The notes under the pieces were generated by a model, which searched no databases, was not told the DNA's origin, and saw only the letters and a program-made list of their open reading frames with translations. From Homalodisca vitripennis (taxonomy: Eukaryota; Arthropoda; Insecta; Hemiptera; Cicadellidae), in NCBI RefSeq assembly GCF_021130785.1, contig NW_025776228.1, positions 163,796 to 227,795 on the forward strand: DNA of 64,000 bases. The letters are read 5' to 3'. A program made the position numbers and the translations under genes. Of this stretch, positions 33,005 through 45,520 are shown piece after piece. Numbering within the stretch: position 1 is the stretch's first letter; each line of letters opens with the position of its first letter.

Positions 33005-33125
33005 GACAGACAGACAGACGTCACGTGATATCAGCCCACCAATGAGAAACGGCCGTCACGTCGGACGTCAGAGCCAAGTCCATCAAACCGGTTTATTAAT
33101 TTCCCCCGATTTAGAGTATAAAATC
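33005..33125 (+). promoter_or_regulatory. Promoter-like cluster (CRE-like, E-box, CCAAT, TATA-like)
   Basis: Within an AT-rich region this GC-richer piece carries GACGTCACGTGAT at 33,017 (CRE-like half followed by CACGTG E-box), ACCAATGAG (CCAAT box) at about 33,039, GTCACGTCGGACGTCAGAG at about 33,055-33,073, and GAGTATAAAATC at about 33,114 (TATA-like). The order and spacing fit an RNA polymerase II promoter reading to the right. No convincing coding sequence follows; the first ATG frame (about 33,282) gives only some 23 codons. It could also be part of a repeat beginning with GGACAGACAGACAGAC at 33,003. Confidence 0.3.
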
Positions 33126-33721
33126 CCAGCATAAAATATTTTAAATGATAGCAAGGAGTCTCATTCTATAAATTAATCTTATTAACCGTGCCACTAATCG
33201 CCGTCTCTCTCACTCGAAACGCGGGAAGTTTGCGAAACGGGCTGGATTAATTGTATTTCTAAACCTCTAGGGATCGCATATTATGGATATGTCATTCCAA
33301 AAACATAGTAGGTCCAAGTTTTGTGTTGTACTGCCTGTCAGCTGTTATAGATAAAATATCAAAACAAATAAACGAAACTGAATCGTAAGCGTAGTTTGAA
33401 TACGATTATAATTTCAGTTAACTCAAGTTTGAATTTAATTCGAATATATTTATCAATGGGAGGGCTAAAACGTCCTGGATACGTCTATGGTAACGATTGC
33501 GTTCCATTCTTAATATTCCGCCCCTCCTTCGTCCAGTATTAATTACTTATCATTTCAATTTAAACTGGCAGCCGCGAACAAATAAACAAAATTAACAAGG
33601 GAACGACTGAACGAAATGGCCTAATGAACCAAATGAACGGTAGAATGAATTGAACGACTGAGTGGCTATTTCGAATAGAACTGGTCATGATCGAACGACC
33701 CTCTCACACATATAACGACGT

Positions 33722-33900
33722 AACAATTCATGAATTGGTCTTATTGCCTTTAGCGCTGGAGAAAATTACAATAATTCACTCATTTAATTGTGTTTTAACT
33801 GCATGTAATAACTGTATGGACTCCGACCACTACGTCACATTACACGTCTGTCATCACTACGGGAAATCGCAGTAAAGTTGATAAAAGGATTTCTTAAAAT
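33722..33900 (+). repeat. Family R repeat, short copy
   Basis: It matches 430-600 of the left arm: 'ATTCATGAATTGGTCTTATT' against ATTCATGAATTTGGATTATT, 'TGTATGGACTCCGACCACTA' against CTACATGGACTCCAGCCACTA, and 'ATCACTACGGGAAATCGCAG' against ATCACTACCGCTGATGCAG. This shows that family R is also dispersed outside the left cluster. Confidence 0.65.
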
Positions 33901-36900
33901 TAAAAGATAACCATTCATTTTTTACACCTTTAGAGGAGTTTAGAAGTTCTTTATATTTGTCGTCTTCAAATAACATTTGGTTTAATAATCTTTTAAACCA
34001 ATAATATACGAGGATTTGTGGTATTAGTTTTTTTTTAATATGAACACAAAGCTAACAAATATATATAACGTTAATAGAAAATTAGATATATCCATAATTA
34101 CTATTTTCAAATTTCCTTACAATTTTCAACGTCATTACCGCATCGTTCGAATATTAGTATTTTAAATAATGTTATTACATCTATGACTAAATAATTCCGT
34201 TGAATATTGTAAAAAATGTAATTTAATACGATTAATTTAATATTATTTGCCGTAATACTACACTTATATAACCAATAAAATAGGATACAAACTAACAATA
34301 GAAGGAATAAATGTATTCCTTTGGTATAAATCAGATGTAAAATATGCACGATTATGAACTCTGCATTCTTAAAGAATAGAAGAGATGCGGGCCGAACTTA
34401 TCCTACAATTGGCAATTCGCATGACATGGCTTAGGTTTGAAAATTTCCACTTAGGCAAAGATAAGCTATTGGCAAGACATTGTAATTTACATAATGAAGT
34501 CAAAAAGTAACACTGTTTTCAATTAAAGGGAACTTACAGTGCACAACTAAAATGAATACTACAATAAAACATGCGATAGATTACAACTTTTACTACGTAG
34601 AACAGACTCATTAAATTACATCGAAGACAAAATTGCTCTTGGACTATAATAAAAAACATTTTGTAAATTTTTATTTATATCACTGTCCCTTATTAATTTA
34701 TGGTTTAAAATCAACTGATCCACTAATATTTTTTTGAAATATTTAACGCCAGCTGTACTGTGTTGTATGACTGTATATGTTACGAGACTTGTGTACATTA
34801 ATCGGTATCTTATTTATTATTTTTAATGTATTAAATTATATATAATTTCCAGCTAACCACGTACTATTGCATTCTAGACTAGCCTCAGAGGTATTATCAG
34901 TTTTATTTATCTAGGGTGAAACACATAAAATGTAACAATGGATAGTTTCCATAAAAACAAGTTTCCAAATTTAAACATTGTCAATATGTCTTAACTCTGT
35001 ATAACGTGCAGGTGTGAATTTATGACTGCTCGCGATAAGTTACACCAGTTCTATCAAGTTAACGTAATCATGTGGAGTGTGTGACATCTGGAGTTTACTT
35101 ACAGCGATTCGTCGATAAGGGACTAAGAACAAGGAACCTAGGGGTTCAGCCTGATACCTCTCCGAACTGGTAAACAAATTACTGTATTAGTGGCCTTAGT
35201 CGTAACTCTTGCAATATAAAATATTAAGGCTATATATAATCCACTTGTATTATAAGATTTATTAAAATTAATTTTGCGCAAATAAAAAAGCTCTGGTCTA
35301 CAAAATATTAAACAAATGAAATATTAATTTATCTCAAATTAATATTTCTGATATTGAAAGAGTGTTCAGCCCTATAAAGGGATCCAACAAGCATAAGTAG
35401 TTAACATTATCCAGCAATAACTTATCACGTATATGTTAATGAGGTGTTACGATTAGTGATGGGAAAATCAAAGTGAATTATTAATTCAGTGTTATTAGAC
35501 AACCTGTTACATATGTCCAATCGTTATACACTGAGATAGAATGTGACAAGTGGAATGGTCAAAGAAAACAAATGATATATGATTTTGTGGTTATACACAT
35601 CATTAATTAACAAGGATAGTCACAATAATTTTTGACAGCAATTTACTGCTCTTAGATTAACGATAGAAGCTCTGGCGCAACTATTACTACGATAATATCT
35701 CAAATATCCTCACATTTATCTCCTTATTATTGATTTCCTTAGTCTTTTAGCTTTACAGTTATATCATTCAGCTGTCTACTATTAGGCCAATATTTAGTGT
35801 GGATCTAGTATTTGAATTTATTTTTACAGATCACTAAATCTTTTAGGTATTTTTATGTACATGTTGACCTCAAATTACTAGAAAGTACGCAGTATCTAAG
35901 CGACTTACACTTTAAACACGTTAATTATTCTCTTACTGTATTTTAAATTTGTATTACAATATTTGTTTCTTCTATTTAATTTTTAAGTACTTCTCATCCG
36001 TCACGTTATCAAATTTCACTTCCAACTATCGTCCTCTTATTTTAAATAATAAAACTCCTGTGACATCCATGCATCTTACTCTGCTCCCAAGGAGGAAGTA
36101 GCCCGGCATCTTACATAGAACTAAATCGAAGAGAATTTATAATATTATGGAATGAGAGTTTTTTTGCTTAAAGTTTTCTGCAGGGAAGTATTGACACATC
36201 TCAATTGAATAATTAATCTCTTACTAGAAAAAATATATACTTCTAGAAATTTAAGGCAGTTGACAGTGTGAAGCAATAAATATTGTTGCGAAAAATGTGG
36301 CTTGCTTTAACCTCAAGCATAACGAACACTGTAGGCCACAAACATCCTTTAAAGCAAAATTCAAATTATATTTTTAGTCGCTCGGAGATAAGTTCTTAGT
36401 ATACGTCAAATGATTGAATTATGTTGCCAAATAGAGACACTTCAGTCAATATGCTGACAACAATATACTTTGTTTCAAATGTAGCACATGTTTTGGAAAA
36501 GAAATATTTTATTTCTATGGGTTCTGTCTTTTTACTATTGAACTGATATTACTTTTGGATCTAACCATTCGAGCTCCAATATCACTGATCGCTTCAAGAG
36601 GAATTTTTAAGTTTCATCGGCTGTTTTAGTTTATAGTATACTCTTGGGGCATTCTATGTAAAGAAATTCACGAACGAAGGGTTTAGCAGATATTTTGATG
36701 TTTTATTTTTGCTAGAGTTGCAGCAGACATGTATGTCTTAGGGGCCTGTATAATCTTGCAAATATTGTCTTCAAAGTAAAATTTAAAATTGCATATTACA
36801 GCCTTTTCCATTTGAAACTTAGCACTCTGTATACAATTCTGGTGAACCATTGCAAAACACAAAATAGAAAGAGTAATTTGAACTTCACAGCTTCATACAA

Positions 36901-37060
36901 AGATGTTTTCAGATGTTTACGAACGCTGGTATTGCGCTGCCGTTTTAGTTTACACGTAACATTGATATTGTGGTGAAATCGGTACATGATATCAAAGGCA
37001 CAACTGGCAGTTTTATCTATATATGTTCACCTAATAACCCAACATACGTGACTCTTCCCT
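33901..37060. other. AT-rich intergenic DNA, nothing recognised
   Basis: No coding, RNA gene or known repeat end was recognised on either strand. Short open frames (34,107-34,349, 34,616-34,798 and 36,796-36,987, all minus) have no family motif and AT-driven composition. Confidence 0.5.
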
Positions 37061-37068
37061 ACATTAGT

Positions 37069-37230
37069 TCACGGGCTCCTTCTTTCTGCATGGCTTAAAT
37101 TAAGGTGTTCCTGTGACGCCTCTCTCACCATTTCTTCTTTTGTCATTCCTTCCAATAAACTACCCATTCTCTTAACATAGCAATTAGGCTCTGCGTCACG
37201 TTGACTATTATTTTCGGTTACTAATTGATA
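37069..37230 (-). other. Open stretch of unknown protein, possible exon or relic
   Basis: On the minus strand this is open for 53 codons between TAG (37,231-37,233) and TGA (37,069-37,071). It reads for example 'ENNSQRDAEPNCYVKRMG', 'MTKEEMVREASQEHLNLSH' and 'AERRSP'. The composition is unlike the Lys/Asn/Ile/Phe-rich chance frames of the region: charged, with balanced residues and predicted helix. It has no start codon near its beginning. It may be an exon (an AG lies at its upstream edge) or a transposon remnant. No family is recognised. Confidence 0.25.
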
Positions 37231-38058
37231 CTACACTAAATGTTCTTATATGTCTGATATAGTTTCTTTGCTTACGTTTGAGGAAATAAGACGTTCATTC
37301 GTCATCTGCATGTAAATTCTACATAACTACTTGGTCAACCGGAAAACTCAAATTGATTAGGTCTCATTGAAAAGCTCTATATTAACAGGCATAATTGCTA
37401 TATCATGCAATAGGAAAAGTTCAAAATTTCCAATATTATTTAAATATATATAGCCATTTACAGTCAATATGGTTAAAATCTACATTGACAGCAATATATT
37501 ACCGTAAAAATAATTATACTTAGGGTTAGATGTGTGCCTCGACGTTTTTATCAAACTAAAATAGTGTATTTTGTGTATTAATTATACTTACATCATAATT
37601 TATTGAAAAAATCTTTTCCCCCTTAACTTTTTATAATTTTCATCATTAGTATAATATATTAACTATTAACTTTCAGTGCTAAGGTCAAAGACAACAATTT
37701 TAGTCTGTGCTATATATAACTCTGATCCAAAGATCGGCGTCTTAGACAACTTGTATATATATATAAAACCTACAATATTATCTATACTAAGTATTATTTT
37801 AATTATGTACTTATTAATTTTTGATTATTAATTTGAAATCATGTTTCAGAATGCAATATTACTTATACTCAATGCGAGATGACACAGTACCGTAAGTATT
37901 TGGGACATTTCAGGTGTAAAACTTAATGCCATTCTGAAACTACAGTTTTAGTCAAATCTCAAGACTGTTATTATACTCCTTTATAAGGTATTATAAATAA
38001 CTGCCTACTGATTGATCTCATATTTGTGATTCGAGAGTTTTGCTCTGATTATTTTCAG

Positions 38059-38145
38059 GTGGCCTCCCGGTCCTGCGTTGGCTTGACGTCCCCTCTGCGA
38101 CACTTTCACGTAACACTTCCCCACGTGTGTTGCAAAGCACACAAA
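38059..38145 (+). CDS. Candidate internal exon, unknown protein
   Basis: It is preceded by CTGATTATTTTCAG (a good acceptor) and followed by AAA|GTATGA (a weak but acceptable donor). The enclosed 87 bases are open in phase 0 for all 29 codons ('VASRSCVGLTSPLRHFHV'...) and are markedly GC-richer than the flanks. The second candidate exon lies 273 bases downstream. The other strand is also open here (38,018-38,206), so strand is uncertain. No family is recognised. Confidence 0.2.
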
Positions 38146-38418
38146 GTATGAATGATGATTGAATGGAAAAGTGTGAAACTGTGCGTGCGTGTAGAACTAC
38201 ATACAACTACTACAATAAAACACCACCACACAACATATTAAGGTATAGTTAATTTATCTGCTTATATTAGACATAAGTTTACATAATTGTTCCACGAATA
38301 TATTTAATTTTAATAATATTTATTTTATCAAGATATATTTTTGTACTTATATTGGTTTTGGGAGCTACATAGTTTAATATGATACATTATTATATGTTGT
38401 TTCTTCTGATTGCTACAG

Positions 38419-38485
38419 GGTGATGCGGCCAATGTGGCAGGAGGTCGCCCCACTTACACTAAAACACACACGACACATACACTAG
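38419..38485 (+). CDS. Candidate internal exon, unknown protein
   Basis: It is preceded by TTCTGATTGCTACAG and followed by CTAG|GTAATG. The 67 bases are open in the phase that follows the 38,059-38,145 candidate (GDAANVAGGRPTYTKT...), with a GC-rich start. Together the pair could be neighbouring exons of an unidentified host gene or a non-coding transcript. The evidence is splice-site and composition only. Confidence 0.2.
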
Positions 38486-39290
38486 GTAATGTATTGTTAT
38501 ACTTCACATTTTTAATGTATTTGGTTAAAATTGTTGTTTCAGAATAGCATACTTATGTTAATTGTTTTAGTATATGTTTAAATGAGAATAGTTCATAATC
38601 TTAATATAATTACAATTACTCATAAGGTTAGTAATAAATTGGGTAATTATATTTTAATATAAATGTGACTCACTACCATAAATGAAACAAATAATCATTC
38701 ATACTTCACTTATAATTAAATAACACTTGTTTATCTTATTCTCTATTAACTTAGTACAGAAGAAAGTAATGTAAAACTGTAGTGATTCAGTTTGAAGGTT
38801 TTGTAATTTCTATCTTGTTGTTCTCTTCAGTTCTAAATTAGGGCTCGTAACAATTGTGTTAGTTTCTGTCTCATAATAGTACATGTGCGTTTGCAAAACA
38901 TGTTACTATAAATCATAGGTATCCGGAGGGTTAAATCACAATAGACGTTACGCTATACATATTTCCATTCACACTATTAGAATAATCATAGTCTAGGAAC
39001 AATCTAGATAGTATGCAATATATCACAGCAAAGCTGATAGTTTGTTTCTAATTAGGAATGTTTGAACAGAATTCGGCTTTTTTCCACAGTTTTCAACTTA
39101 CGCTGATGTCTGTATTTTAACATGTGCAGCAGTTAAGTCTTCCATATCACACAATTTTATATCTTATTATAAGTGTATATGGTAATTATTCAAGAGTCTT
39201 AAAATATGTTAGCATAATTAACAAAGCTGAAATTTATAAATATAAAATTACTGGATAACTGTAATTGTTATTACTGCATATTTGTATGTA

Positions 39291-39440
39291 TCCCACTAAT
39301 ATTATAAATGTGAAAGTTTGAATGTTTGGATATATGAATGTTTGGATGTTTGCATGTTTGAAGGTTTGTCCTCGAATCACGCTGAAACTGCTATACGGAT
39401 AGTAAATAAAACATTAATATATAAATTTTACTCCAGATTG
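39291..39440 (+). mobile_element. Helitron-like 5' end
   Basis: A|TCCCACTAATATTATAAATG begins at 39,291. This string is a commonly seen 5' terminus of non-autonomous Helitron-like repeats in insects, starting with TC after an A. It is followed by short GAATGTTTGGAT-type direct repeats (39,319-39,362) and a 'CTCGAATCACGCTGAAACTG' stretch. A 3' end with hairpin and CTAG was not found nearby, so the extent is unknown. Confidence 0.5.
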
Positions 39441-42400
39441 CGACAGTGACGAATTAAAATCATCTAATGCATTAAATACTGTTATAAAACCTTAATGAAC
39501 AAGGTTATGAATGTTTGCACATAAGGTACTTTAAACTGGTGTGCTTCCTTGACATTATGATATTACATATTTAAATGGCTTACGGAAAAACAGAGAAATT
39601 AATACTAACATACCTTAACGATTCATTCTTTCCCTGGCTACAGTCCAAAAAAACAAGTGTAATGCAAAACTGTAATACTGGTTATTTTGGAATATTGCAT
39701 AACCTTAATAAGGATTTCCCCCTTATACTGGAAGTACATAAGAAGTAGGTAGGACTTCCCCCTAGGTCGTAATAGGCCTTTCAGTCCTAGCAAACTCAAC
39801 TATGCCAACACGATTTTGACCAAAATAGATTTCCGAGAACTATATCATTGAACGTATATAGTATTTTAATCGAGGCAATATGGCAAGCTAACCTGTGACA
39901 TAGTAGGTAAGTGAATTTAAAACGGTCTTAAGTACGCACTTTTCAACCGAAGTAGGTATCTCGGTCCTACGTAATTATATATATTTTACCATTTATTTAA
40001 ATTATACCATTGCCTCAACTTAAATTCGAAAGAAGTACATTTTTACTGTTTCAACCATTTCAAGAAATATTTACACACTACGTTTATTTAAACTGGAAAA
40101 TTGTATTTTCTTAGTTGATGTACCATTCGAGTATAGCTTATAAGGTACTAAACGTTTTCCTCAGATAAAATAATAAAATTAAACAACATAAATATATATG
40201 TAACGCTTTTTCATAAGACTTTTCATGAAAAATACAGAAATTTTCCACCAATTTTTAAGTATTTTTAAGGACATTATCTTTTATCTTTGAGGTAGTTTTT
40301 AATGATAAGCCATATAGTAACAATACAATAGTTTTAGATTTGTGTTTTTTACACAAACAGGTCACGGATTTCAATATACATACAGCGCCTTGTGTTTTGT
40401 TTATCACAGTTTATAGGTCTTGAATTGTCAAATCTGTTAAAATAATATTTGTAAGAAAATGTTAATAAATTTAAATGTAAATGTTCTGTAAATAAAACGT
40501 TTCACCTAAATATTAAAAATTAAAATAAAATTCGAAGTACTATAATTATAAGACACAATATAGTATATATAAGTAGATATAAATTATATTAAATTGTCAT
40601 AATTTAATGCTATATATTTTAGTTTATTATTTTGTTAATTACCCTATCTCTTAGTGTAATTGATTCGTTATTAAACCATTTTACTATCCACAATGTACAT
40701 TTCATTATTTTACAAGTATATTATACATAAACATTAAGAATAAGATAAAATAATAATTAAAAATAAACACACATTTGATTCAGTTAAAATTCAAATATTT
40801 ATAGTTATTAAAATTTGATAGCTAGCCGCATGTTTTTATACCGTCGTGTCTATAGCATATCGCAAAAAGTATAATAATTTAAATGTATAAGAATAATGTA
40901 TAATATATACTGTATATTAAATTGTAATTAGTTGCTTTATTAATTTTCTGCATTAATATTATTGTCTTGTTGCCTTAGAATTCTTAGTATACATTTAGTT
41001 TAACTTGCAATACGTTTTACCTGTATTTCTTGCAATACTTCCAATGTTTATTATATTTCTATTACATACGTTGATTTATATTCCACATGTTAAATTAACA
41101 TATCAACTTATATTATGCATTCGTATGCACTATGGGTTTACTGTTGTAATGAATATATAATAAAATGCAAGCTTAGACCAAACGTATGTTAACTTTTGGT
41201 AAACTACTCATCGTCATGGAGTTCAACGTTGGTTTTACAGAAGGGAAGCATCCAATTTCGAATTTTAACAAAATTTGCTTGCCCTTCTTTCTGACAAGAG
41301 AGTACCAAGTAATACTGTTGCTGCGTTTTTTGCTTCAGATCGTTTATCAGTTCATAAGGTTAAATACATCGATACAAGGGCTTGAGCGATTATGTGTTGA
41401 GGAAGTGCAGGATGAATACTAACCCAAAAACGCTAGACTTTAAACTAGCATTTGAGACTAAAAACATGATAGGTAACAGATTCTGATAACAGTTCTTCAC
41501 ACCAATAATGTTTCAAAATAACTTTCTTCGTATTCAGGTTAGAGCAACAACCAATTAAAATATAGCAACCAGATACTATTTCAAACATTAAATCATTTAC
41601 ATACTGAGCATTGTCCTTTTTACAAATAATAATATTTGTAATAATTAGTTTTAATATATAAACCAATAAAAAATGAGTTAATCCAAATTGTTACAAAATT
41701 AATATCTTTATTCATCTGCTCCTAAATACAAACGCAATATAGGGAACACATTTGCGTAATTGTTTGACCACAACACGAAAAGGGCTCAGTTGATTACATG
41801 GTGTTACTAAAGCCAATTTAAACCAAATGAGACATTGGACTGCAAATGTATGCGTACATAATTAAACAAAATTTAATTAGGAACCTTAAATTCAATTATC
41901 CGTTAATTAACAATATAGAATGACACTGTAAATAATACACTTGCAACCTACCTCCAAAGTACATTGTGAAACAGTTCATATTCGAACAACCTATTTTTTA
42001 CATTTCACGTTTTTTACTTTAATTATACACAGTGAATCAGTACACCTGTGACACTTCCTCTATCCACAATTTTAGTTTTAAATGAAATTATGTTCAACTC
42101 TGTTAAATGACACTTGTTTAAGATGCACAGTTAATTATTTTTAATATTAAGAATAAACATAGGCCACGCTACACTTTATTTTAAAGGTTTCTGCGCTGAT
42201 AAATGTAAAATGTCCTAACTAATTTAGTTTGTGTGAAAATGATTTAGACAACTTTTTACTTTGCATACGTGTTTTTAATTCCTTCTTAGATTGTAGGAGA
42301 AGTATCCACTTTTATAACTCTTATTAGCACCCATCTAAAAGTTATCAAATTATTTTATAAATTTGAATATTTTATTACATGTAAAATAATAATTCTGGAC

Positions 42401-42980
42401 ACAATTTTTGCTACAACATATATTTTGGTATCATATATTGTGTAGTATTGTTTTAATACATACTTATAACTTTATTATTGTATTGATTATTGTACTTATA
42501 CTATAAAATTAATAAAAACGTACATAGAAAAGGCAGAGAAGTAGGCTCACTTTATAAAGAGGGGAACAAATCACGACTAATCTAGGAGCATTAATTGTGT
42601 TTATTATGTAATAATTCAAATTAGGAGAGAGTAAGAATAACGATAGAATAATAACTAAGAATAACGACGACCCTATATCAGTCAAATTAAACACGAAAGT
42701 TCCTGATTCTTTGAATGTAGCAGTAACATAAAAATGGCGCTGGATTATCTGCAGTGGGATACAAAAAGCCAGCTCGGATAGTTCCTCTCAAACTTCAACA
42801 GCCACACCACCGCCTCTTCCTTCTGTTTAACGTGCTTTTATTAGTTTGGATAAATTATGTTGTAAATTTAGTAGATATAATTGAGAATACATATTTTATA
42901 ATATAATTATAATTACATTTGTTTCACTTTCGAAGAACTTAGGTGATGATTGGTAGTATATCCCGTAATTCAGAAACATT
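39441..42980. other. AT-rich intergenic DNA, nothing recognised
   Basis: Apart from unremarkable short open frames (41,186-41,422 plus and others), no feature is supported. A GC-richer spot at 42,730-42,830 contains an ATG in good context (AAAATGGCGCTGG) but only 16 codons. Confidence 0.45.
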
Positions 42981-44950
42981 GGTACTGATTTCAGCAATAT
43001 TGAATGTGCACTGAAGTCCATAAGAGAAAGTACAGATTAGAAGACTATCTAAATGTTATGATACAGGCCTTTAGCCTTTTCATGAAAACTAAGTTTCATG
43101 GCGCTCCAGGTAAGGTGGATTTGGAGATAAAATCTAAAGGAGGACGTCCTTTTTCATTCGAAACTGATGATGTTAAGGTTTTTCAATCAAGACCTTAAAT
43201 TACTTTGGCCTGTGGTAAACTAATATCCATTCCTAAATTGAATATAAAGCCACTAACATTGACGAATTCAATGGTAATTTGGTTTTTGAAATGCTAGACC
43301 TAGGATCTGGAATAGAATAAATCCTTTCCTTTAATTTCTTGGATTTTCCTGTGTGATTGCGGACAGAGAAGTTAATACATTAGATTATTATTATTCTTAT
43401 GAAATTCAATAATGGATGCTGTTCTATTATAAAAAAATGTATTCTATAAATGTTTTTTGTAAAAATTATGCTTTTAAAGTAAACATAAAAACTAGAAAAT
43501 TGAATAGAAGAACCTTTTTATATATTATGATAAATTTTCAAGAGTTAATTAATTTATCGTAATATTTATTTATGTATACTGTAAAACTAGAAAAGCGCTG
43601 CATTCTAATTATATTTTGTTATTAAAAATTTACAAAATTAATTTATATTTTTTTAAATATTTTTGCATGTACAGTTAGCGCTATATACAACTGATGTAGA
43701 TAGAATTTTAAAAAATGCTATAATAATGTTTCATTTAACCAAGTTCTTGTTTTTCTAATAGTAAAGATTAACTGAGTTTCTAGTTATGTATTAGTAGACT
43801 AAAAGACTTGACAATGTAACAAGAGGTCTAAAATATTTCTTTTTCTATAAGAGTATTACTAGGCCAAATGATTTTTTTATTTTCTTTTGCTTTATTTCCT
43901 CATGAAACATGATTAATTTCTATAAATATCAAGAAATATAATTACTGGTTTAGAAGGAAATGTTTGTTAATAATAAATTATTTACTCGGGTTTGATTATT
44001 TTAACAGAGCAAAAACATTGGAGGCAATTATCTCAAAAGTATCTTTTGGCGCTTCGCATAGTGATACGGAACACCTTGTAGTTGGCCTTGTGGATTTTTT
44101 TATGAGGAGATATTTATTATTAAGTTATATTAATCAAATATATTTTAATATTCTAATCCATCAAATACAAGTTATTACATACATAATCTAAACTCGTTCT
44201 TCGGCTGATCTCAGCAAGTAATCGCTGCAAGGGGTTAAAACAGAAGCAACGTCTACAATAAGTAATATAAAGACTGCTTTCCGTTGCGTTGCCAAAAATG
44301 AAGTAGAAATTTTAGATTTATTAAGGTACATGTTTAAGCAATAAAATTAAAATAAGCAATATTTTATTTAGACAAAAATAGTAGTAAATGCTTATTGGGA
44401 AGGGAAAGAGAATAAAACATGAGTATTAATATAATATAGTAGAGTGCGAAAATATTACAGGATATATGATAGTTTACTTAAAAAAAAAGGGTTCCAAGAT
44501 GATTTAATCTTGATTTTTAATGTGTAAAGATGAAAATAAGTGCTTTTACAAAGGACGTAAAGCCTCATTATTGGACTATATAACCATGTAAGTTGGCTAC
44601 TATTCTAGTTTGTGACAGATATTTAATATGTGCTAAGAATAGTAGTTCGTCATTTGGAATAGCACGATAAGATGAAAAACGCGGAAAAGTGAAATTTGCA
44701 GAAATTTTCCAAAAAGGGACAATTGAAATTTAACCTTCAAAAGGCACAGGGATCTACTGGACCCCATGGCAAATAAAGTTGTTTATTACTCAACTGGCAG
44801 CTGGCATTTGTGGTGGGGCTTGAAGCCTAGTGATGCCAAATAAAATTATATGGTTACCAAAAATTATCGTGACGAACTTAAACTGGAAAATATTATGAAA
44901 AAGAAATTAATGTGGGGTACCACACCGTGCTCTTTAAATGTTAAATAAGT
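42981..44950. other. AT-rich intergenic DNA with an unplaced short open frame
   Basis: The frame 43,004-43,198 on plus (64 codons) includes 'KVDLEIKSKGGRPFSFETDD' and looks more protein-like than its neighbours, but I recognise no family. It could be a fragment of a mobile-element or domesticated protein. Nothing else is supported. Confidence 0.3.
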
Positions 44951-44954
44951 CATG

Positions 44955-45520
44955 CTATTGTTCACAGCATTCCACGAAAATAGTAACTGTTAGTACATCA
45001 AATAAGATATTTTAATAGTTTCTACCTATTGTGATTTAAAATCATATTTTCTACAATAACATAAAGTTATAATTAATACAATGTAAAAATTAAACTATTT
45101 CTATACCCCAAAAATAAGAAAAAGAATGGAGAAGAGACAGATGATGAAGCAACATAAATTGAGACTTTCTTTTGCTTTATGCCCTAAACAAGTTTCTGAA
45201 ATTTTTGTTTCATACTTTCCTTTACAAGTTTTACATTGTCTAGTTTATATAAATAATTGGATATGAAGTGTGATACGACTTGTGAATAGATTGTTTTTGT
45301 TTTTCAAGAAAAGTATTTTCGTGTTAAAGAATACGTTAACCATTCATACTAAATTGATTGTTACAAATAACTGTACTTTTAGTTGTAGAGAAAATATATA
45401 GCGGGAATGAATAAAGTCAGAAGCGATCTTTGCTGCGGTCTCAGTAGTAAAATGAGTCACGTACTGTAGATTTACTCACAACACAATGCATATAACATAT
45501 ACGGATAACGGTAGGTGCTT
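44955..45520 (-). repeat. Family G repeat, copy 1 (inverted)
   Basis: It is the reverse complement of parts of the copies at 50.5 and 51.7 kb. Landmarks on the minus strand are 'CAGTACGTGACTCATTTTAC' (about 45,465), 'GCTTCTGACTTTATTCATTC' (about 45,425), 'GTAACAATCAATTTAGTATG' (about 45,365) and, at the far end, 'GCATTCCACGAAAATAGTAA' on plus at 44,968, matching the complement near 52,340. No coding is seen. Confidence 0.7.

Noticed and set aside
35440..35490. TTAGTGATGGGAAAATC resembling a hAT transposon end
   Set aside because: Only one end, no 8-bp duplication or partner terminus found.
43004..43198. Plus-strand frame with a Lys-Ser-Lys-Gly-Gly-Arg-Pro stretch
   Set aside because: Possible transposon-derived peptide, but no second block of any family could be aligned.
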